18,720 bases of DNA. Source: Flavobacteriaceae bacterium UBA2000. Its GTDB lineage: Bacteria; Bacteroidota; Bacteroidia; Flavobacteriales; Flavobacteriaceae. Shown in pieces: positions 14,758 through 18,720 of this stretch. The position numbers and the translations under genes were made by a program. The stretch covers positions 9,144 to 27,863 of the forward strand of contig DDCS01000069.1 of NCBI GenBank assembly GCA_002335345.1. The letters are read 5' to 3'. Position 1 is the stretch's first letter; each line of letters starts with the position of its first letter. The notes below the pieces were generated by a model. The model was given only the letters and a program-made list of their open reading frames with translations. It had not been told where the DNA came from and searched no databases.

Positions 14758-15399
14758 ATGACTCAATCAGAAAAAGTAGCTTTTGTCATCCAAACTTTGG
14801 AAGCGCTCTACCCTGAGACGCCAATTCCATTGGATCACAAGGATCCCTATACCTTGCTCATCGCCGTATTATTATCAGCGCAAAGCACTGATGCTCGTGT
14901 AAACACCATAACACCGCTACTTTTTGAGAAGGCCGATAATCCATACGATATGCTCAAATTATCCGTTGAGCAAATCAGAGAGATCATAAAACCCGTAGGT
15001 CTTTCTCCCATGAAATCAAAAGGAATTTATGGCCTCTCCAAAATTTTAGTTGAACAATACAATGGTTCAGTGCCCCAATCTTTTGAAGCCCTTGAGGCGC
15101 TACCCGCGGTTGGTCATAAAACGGCGAGTGTGGTCATGGCTCAAGCGTTTGGCGTACCCGCATTTCCTGTTGATACGCATATTCATCGCCTCATGTACCG
15201 TTGGGGATTGAGTACTGGTAAAAACGTTGTCCAAACCGAGCGCGATGCTAAAAGACTGTTTCCGCAAGATAAATGGAACGACTTACACCTTCAAATCATA
15301 TTTTATGGTCGTGAATATTCCCCAGCACGCGGTTGGGATCGAGAAAAAGACATTATCACAAAAACCATAGGGCGCGCTGAATTTAGGAAGACCCCCTAG
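14758..15399 (+). CDS. nth: Endonuclease III (DNA glycosylase/AP lyase), without iron-sulfur cluster
   Basis: Removes oxidised pyrimidines and cleaves the abasic site in base-excision repair. At 213 residues it is the normal length. It has LLIAVLLSAQSTDARVN (33-49), the helix-hairpin-helix LPAVGHKTASVV (115-126) with catalytic Lys121, and VDTHIHR (138-144) with catalytic Asp139. The C-terminal region, where most Nth proteins carry four cysteines for a [4Fe-4S] cluster, reads FYGREYSPARGWD and contains none; the entire protein has no cysteine. Flavobacterial relatives I recall often keep one Cys at position 188 (here Ser). The glycosylase core is intact, so it is probably active. Divergent from bcp and convergent with the sigma-factor unit. 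Confidence 0.95.
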   Translation: MTQSEKVAFVIQTLEALYPETPIPLDHKDPYTLLIAVLLSAQSTDARVNTITPLLFEKADNPYDMLKLSVEQIREIIKPVGLSPMKSKGIYGLSKILVEQYNGSVPQSFEALEALPAVGHKTASVVMAQAFGVPAFPVDTHIHRLMYRWGLSTGKNVVQTERDAKRLFPQDKWNDLHLQIIFYGREYSPARGWDREKDIITKTIGRAEFRKTP

Positions 15400-15423
15400 T
15401 TTGCGCAGCAATAAATCGACTAA

Positions 15424-15452
15424 TAAAATAAAAAGCCCCGAAAAATCGGGGC
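15424..15452 (-). terminator. Intrinsic terminator of the sigma-factor unit
   Basis: A perfect 7-bp GC-rich stem (GCCCCGA at 15435-15441, TCGGGGC at 15446-15452) with a 4-nt loop. On the minus strand it is followed by TTTTTATTTT, so it ends transcription coming from the sigma-factor and 50-residue genes. It also lies 35 bp after the nth stop, but no T-run follows on the plus side. Confidence 0.85.
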
Positions 15453-15459
15453 CCTCTTG

Positions 15460-15612
15460 CTAATTCAGCACTAAATCAAACTTTTTTGACTTGTAGTTTA
15501 TAACACTTAATGCGCTGGAATAGGCTAACAAAAATTTAATGGTTTCATCTTTGGGAACTATGTTTTTATCCACGTGTTCCCGACGTGGCGTTCGAGAATA
15601 AAGTTTTGCCAT
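15460..15612 (-). CDS. 50-residue basic protein downstream of the sigma factor
   Basis: A small protein starting MAKLYSRTPRREHVDKNIVP. The frame extends to 15642, but the ATG at 15612 gives the start I would expect, as I recall similar short flavobacterial proteins with KLY-RTP-RE and VPK-ETIKFLLAYSSAL. The N-terminal half is basic and polar, the middle (KDETIKFLLAYSSALSV) probably one amphipathic helix. No signal peptide. It lies 50 bp after the sigma-factor stop and directly before the terminator, so it is likely co-transcribed with the sigma gene. It is too short and unlike a classical membrane anti-sigma factor; whether it affects the sigma factor is unknown. Confidence 0.6.
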   Translation of the reverse strand: MAKLYSRTPRREHVDKNIVPKDETIKFLLAYSSALSVINYKSKKFDLVLN

Positions 15613-15662
15613 AGATCTTGTTGTTTGATATGAAAACGACAAGAGACCTGAGTTATTGTATT

Positions 15663-16247
15663 CTAATTGGTTAAAACAATCTGATGTTTATCAATAACTT
15701 TTCTCAGGTTAATCAAAGCGTATCTCATTCTCCCCAATGCCGTGTTGATACTCACTCCCGTTTGCTCACTTATTTCCTTAAAGCTCATGTCTTTGTAAAT
15801 GCGCATGGTCAAGACCTCTTTTTGATCCTCGGGCAGCTCTTCAATGAGTCGCTGAACATCTTTCTGGACTTGATCTTTGATCATACTGCGCTCCGCATTT
15901 AAATCCCCATCGCTCAAAACAGAGAAAATATTGAAATCATCGTTACTTTCGAATTTGGGCATACGGTTATTGCGTCTGAAATAATCAATTACAAGGTTGT
16001 GAGCAATGCGCATGACCCAGGGCAAGAACTTGCCTTCTTCGTTGTAATTCCCTTTTTTAAGGGTGTTGATTACTTTGACGAAAGTATCTTGAAAAATATC
16101 CTCGGTTACATCACGATCGTAAACCTTAGAATAAATAAATCGATAAATACGGTCTTTGTGTCTTGCGATTAATTCGCCTAGTGCAGATTCATCGCCGTTT
16201 ACATAAGCGTTGACTAACAACGCATCAGAGTTTATACTGTACTTCAT
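15663..16247 (-). CDS. ECF-type RNA polymerase sigma factor
   Basis: A 194-residue sigma-70 family factor with only regions 2 and 4. Region 2 (about 25-95) has ELIARHKDRIYRFIYSKV, the AEDIFQDTF-type core binding segment (here TEDIFQDTFVKV) and FLPWVMRIAHNLVIDYFRR for -10 recognition. Region 4 (about 128-187) has LPEDQKEVLTMRIYKDMSF and the helix-turn-helix EISEQTGVSINTALGRMRYA. It starts MKYSINSDALL, as expected. No transmembrane anti-sigma gene is adjacent; only a 50-residue protein follows. It is divergent from uvrA across a 254-bp gap. Flavobacteria keep one such sigma factor beside DNA-repair genes as I recall, but its regulon is unknown to me. Confidence 0.92.
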   Translation of the reverse strand: MKYSINSDALLVNAYVNGDESALGELIARHKDRIYRFIYSKVYDRDVTEDIFQDTFVKVINTLKKGNYNEEGKFLPWVMRIAHNLVIDYFRRNNRMPKFESNDDFNIFSVLSDGDLNAERSMIKDQVQKDVQRLIEELPEDQKEVLTMRIYKDMSFKEISEQTGVSINTALGRMRYALINLRKVIDKHQIVLTN

Positions 16248-16501
16248 AACGCTTCTTTTAATAAGATAAAGGCCACATACGGGGCTCTTTGTTGTCCTTA
16301 AGTATTAAAAGTAGTGTTATGCGATAAGCTCTTATTTAGACGATTACAGTTGTAAATATAACAACATTTATCTTGCATTAACAAAAATTATTTCAAGATT
16401 CTCCGGAATTATGTACTGAGTAGCCTTAAAATCTTGGTGGTTAATCTCTATCTTTGCCCCTTGGTTTAAACCGCATAAATCGGGATAAATTTCTTCAAAA
16501 C
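16248..16501. promoter_or_regulatory. 254-bp divergent regulatory region, sigma factor / uvrA
   Basis: No coding capacity is seen. The uvrA-side -7 box is at 16449-16456. On the sigma-gene side I find no TAnnTTTG match, so that promoter is of another type or degenerate. Two small dyads are visible: ATAAG-CT-CTTAT (16323-16334) and GTTGT...ACAAC (16349-16365, 7-bp spacer). They could be operator sites, but such AT-rich repeats also arise by chance. Confidence 0.4.
16449..16456 (+). promoter_or_regulatory. -7 box of uvrA
   Basis: TATCTTTG is an exact TAnnTTTG match, 45 nt before the uvrA ATG, leaving a leader of roughly 35-40 nt. No convincing -33 TTTG at 17-21 bp; no LexA-type site was recognised. 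Confidence 0.5.
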
Positions 16502-18720
16502 ATGATCAGAGAAGCCATTAGTATTCAAGGGGCAAAACTCCACAATTTAAAAAATATAAATGTGGATATTCCCCGTCATAAACTGGTGGTGATTACAGGA
16601 CTTTCCGGAAGTGGAAAATCCAGCTTAGCCTTTGACACCCTGTATGCAGAAGGTCAAAGACGTTATGTCGAGAGTTTGTCGTCTTATGCGCGACAATTTT
16701 TAGGGCGACTCGACAAACCCAAGGTCGATAATATAAAAGGAATTGCTCCTGCCATTGCCATTGAGCAGAAAGTTAACGCAACCAATCCACGCTCTACTGT
16801 GGGCACGGCAACAGAAATTTACGATTATTTGAAATTACTTTTTGCCCGAATCGGCCTTACCTATTCCCCTATTTCTGGATTAGAAGTTAAAAGAGATCAA
16901 GTCAGTGATGTGGTCGATATTGTTAAATCGATGCCGCAGGGCAGCAAATTATTGTTGTTAGCCCCCATACATTTAGAAGCTCAACGGTCTCTGAAAGACA
17001 AACTCGGCGTCCTAGCACAACAGGGTTTTTCTCGAGTACTACACAACAATGAAACCGTTAAAATTAGTGAGGTAACGGCCAAAAATACAGAGGAGCTTTA
17101 TCTGATTGTTGACCGGGTGGTCACCGCCGATGATGAAGATTTTCTAAATCGACTTGCGGATGCCGTGCAAATCGCATTTTATGAAGGCAAAGGGAGTTTA
17201 GCCCTTAAAGAGGTAGATCGTGACCAAATGCATCGATTTAGCAATCGCTTTGAGCGTGATGGCATGACCTTTTTAGAGCCTAACATCCATTTGTTTAGTT
17301 TTAACAATCCCTTCGGGGCTTGCCCGAAATGCGAGGGCTATGGGGATATTATCGGAATTGATCCAGAGCTGGTAATCCCTAACACGGGTCTGAGCGTCTA
17401 TGATAACGCTATTTTCCCTTGGAGAGGCGAAAGTATGAGTTATCACAGAGATCAACTGGTCAATCGAGCCTATGAATTCGATTTTCCGATCCATAAACCC
17501 ATTCATGAGCTTTCATCTCAACAGTACGAACTGCTGTGGACGGGCAATAAATATTTTATGGGGCTCAATGATTTCTTTGGAGAACTCGAAGCTAAAAATT
17601 ATAAAATTCAAAATCGGGTCATGCTCTCGCGCTATCGAGGAAAAACAATTTGTCCCGAATGCAAAGGGACCCGTCTGCGCAATGAGGCGAGTTACGTAAA
17701 GATTGATGGGTATAATTTGCAAGATTTGATGAACCTTCCCTTAGAGGAACTTTTACCCATTATTGATCAGCTTAAACTTACAGAATATCAGCAACAGGTG
17801 AGTAAACGTCTGCTTACAGAAATCAAAAACAGATTAAACTTTTTACACGATGTCGGTTTAGGCTATTTGACCTTGAATAGAAAAAGCAATACCCTCTCGG
17901 GTGGAGAATCTCAACGGATCAATCTGGCTACCTCTTTAGCGAGTTCGCTGGTCGGTTCAATGTACATTTTGGACGAACCAAGTATCGGTCTTCATCCAAA
18001 AGATACACAGCGACTCATTGGCGTCCTTCAAAAACTTAGAGATTTAGGCAATACCGTTATTGTGGTCGAGCACGATGAGGACATCATGCGGGCCGCAGAC
18101 CACATCATCGACATTGGTCCTGAAGCGGGGCGTTTCGGTGGTTCTGTGATGGCTGAAGGCCCCCTAAAAGAGCTATTAAAAAAACCCGGGCTTACCGCAG
18201 ACTACCTCAGTGGTCGATTGATGATTGAGATCCCCAAAAATCGTCGTGTGACTCAAAAAAAGATTTTGCTCCAAGGGGCGCGTCAACACAACTTGAAAAA
18301 TGTAACGGCAATCATTCCTTTAGGGCAAATGACCGCGGTAACAGGGGTTTCAGGAAGTGGCAAAACGACATTGGTCAAACGCATACTCTATCCAGCCCTT
18401 CGACGACATCTAACAGGATATGGCGATAAGCCAGGTGCCTTTGATCAACTCAGCGGAGACTTATCCGCTCTGCACCATATTGAATTTGTAGACCAAAATC
18501 CCATTGGAAGATCAAGTCGCTCTAATCCAGTGACCTATATCAAGGCTTATGATGATATTAGAAAGTTGTATGCGGACCAAAAACTAAGCACCTTAAGAGG
18601 CTATAAAACGAAACATTTTAGTTTCAACGTGGATGGTGGGCGCTGCGATTTATGCAAAGGCGAGGGCGAAGTGACCATAGAGATGCAATTTATGGCCGAT
18701 GTACATTTAGAATGTGAGGC
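16502..18720 (+). CDS. uvrA: Excinuclease ABC subunit A UvrA (3' end cut by window)
   Basis: Damage-recognition ATPase of nucleotide-excision repair; a UvrA dimer loads UvrB on damaged DNA. The frame is open from ATG 16502 to the window end (739 codons), so the 3' end lies outside. Seen: Walker A of the first ABC domain GLSGSGKSS (33-41), Cys274-PK-Cys277 and Cys384-PE-Cys387 pairs, first signature LSGGESQR (465-472) with ILDEPSIGLH, second Walker A GVSGSGKTT (615-623), and the start of the C-terminal zinc finger with Cys715, Cys718 and Cys738. The extra CxxC that many UvrA proteins have before position 274 (FACPxCGYS type) is replaced by FERDGMTFLEP (from 250), and SPISG stands where CPxHG is usual near residue 120. 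Divergent from the sigma factor gene. Confidence 0.97.
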   Translation, partial: MIREAISIQGAKLHNLKNINVDIPRHKLVVITGLSGSGKSSLAFDTLYAEGQRRYVESLSSYARQFLGRLDKPKVDNIKGIAPAIAIEQKVNATNPRSTVGTATEIYDYLKLLFARIGLTYSPISGLEVKRDQVSDVVDIVKSMPQGSKLLLLAPIHLEAQRSLKDKLGVLAQQGFSRVLHNNETVKISEVTAKNTEELYLIVDRVVTADDEDFLNRLADAVQIAFYEGKGSLALKEVDRDQMHRFSNRFERDGMTFLEPNIHLFSFNNPFGACPKCEGYGDIIGIDPELVIPNTGLSVYDNAIFPWRGESMSYHRDQLVNRAYEFDFPIHKPIHELSSQQYELLWTGNKYFMGLNDFFGELEAKNYKIQNRVMLSRYRGKTICPECKGTRLRNEASYVKIDGYNLQDLMNLPLEELLPIIDQLKLTEYQQQVSKRLLTEIKNRLNFLHDVGLGYLTLNRKSNTLSGGESQRINLATSLASSLVGSMYILDEPSIGLHPKDTQRLIGVLQKLRDLGNTVIVVEHDEDIMRAADHIIDIGPEAGRFGGSVMAEGPLKELLKKPGLTADYLSGRLMIEIPKNRRVTQKKILLQGARQHNLKNVTAIIPLGQMTAVTGVSGSGKTTLVKRILYPALRRHLTGYGDKPGAFDQLSGDLSALHHIEFVDQNPIGRSSRSNPVTYIKAYDDIRKLYADQKLSTLRGYKTKHFSFNVDGGRCDLCKGEGEVTIEMQFMADVHLECE

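Noticed and set aside
15435..15452. GC-rich hairpin as a terminator for nth on the plus strand
   Set aside because: The T-run is only on the minus side, so I assigned it to the sigma-factor unit; a partial effect on nth transcripts remains possible.
17273..17722. Short open frames of 69-77 codons on both strands in the uvrA region
   Set aside because: All are contained in the continuous uvrA frame that starts at 16502 and runs off the window.
1..18720. Mobile elements, CRISPR arrays, tRNA or rRNA genes, defence systems
   Set aside because: No transposase, integrase, nuclease-defence protein, regular spacer-repeat pattern or tRNA/rRNA sequence was seen; gene content is core-chromosome in type.

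Overview
The window looks like chromosomal housekeeping DNA from a marine flavobacterium (Bacteroidota, Flavobacteriia-like). The evidence is an AT-rich composition, TAnnTTTG-type -7 promoter boxes in front of many genes, little Shine-Dalgarno sequence, a TonB receptor with an N-terminal carboxypeptidase-regulatory-like domain, DUF6787, BatA-like and TIGR02757 proteins, and lipoproteins with relaxed lipoboxes. I see no phage, insertion sequence, CRISPR array, rRNA or tRNA.

Layout, left to right. (1) 1-567 is the 3' part of serA. (2) 633-4405 is a probable operon: small membrane protein (DUF6787-like), a His/Cys-rich membrane-anchored protein, a TonB-dependent receptor and an acidic lipoprotein, closed by a strong terminator. 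The ligand patterns suggest uptake of a transition metal (zinc or copper), which is an inference. (3) msrA on the minus strand converges on that terminator. (4) 4999-6447 holds a LolD-type ABC ATPase and a TIGR02757/DUF2400 protein with residues like those of HhH-GPD glycosylases. (5) 6506-7122 is a single-gene unit for a small secreted lipoprotein, with its own promoter and terminator. (6) 7131-11338 is a tight four-gene operon with overlapping starts and stops: BatA-like membrane protein, a dihydroorotase homologue without its metal-binding histidines, a small membrane protein and an alpha/beta hydrolase. (7) 11380-12650 (minus) is a two-gene unit: an MBL-fold hydrolase and a membrane-anchored coiled-coil protein. 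(8) 12675-14184 encodes a large conserved protein of unknown function, divergent from the MBL gene. (9) Then come bcp (minus), nth (plus), an ECF-type sigma factor with a 50-residue protein downstream (minus), and divergently uvrA (plus), which runs off the window.

Functional theme. Several genes deal with oxidative and DNA damage: msrA repairs methionine sulfoxide, bcp removes peroxides, nth and uvrA repair DNA. Two of these look economical in metal: Nth has no cysteine and so cannot hold its [4Fe-4S] cluster, and UvrA lacks one CxxC pair usually present in its first half. The points most worth following up are the putative metal-uptake operon, the catalytically dead dihydroorotase in a membrane-protein operon, the glycosylase-like residues in the TIGR02757 protein, and several promoters that lie only 5-8 nt from a start codon, which suggests leaderless mRNAs.
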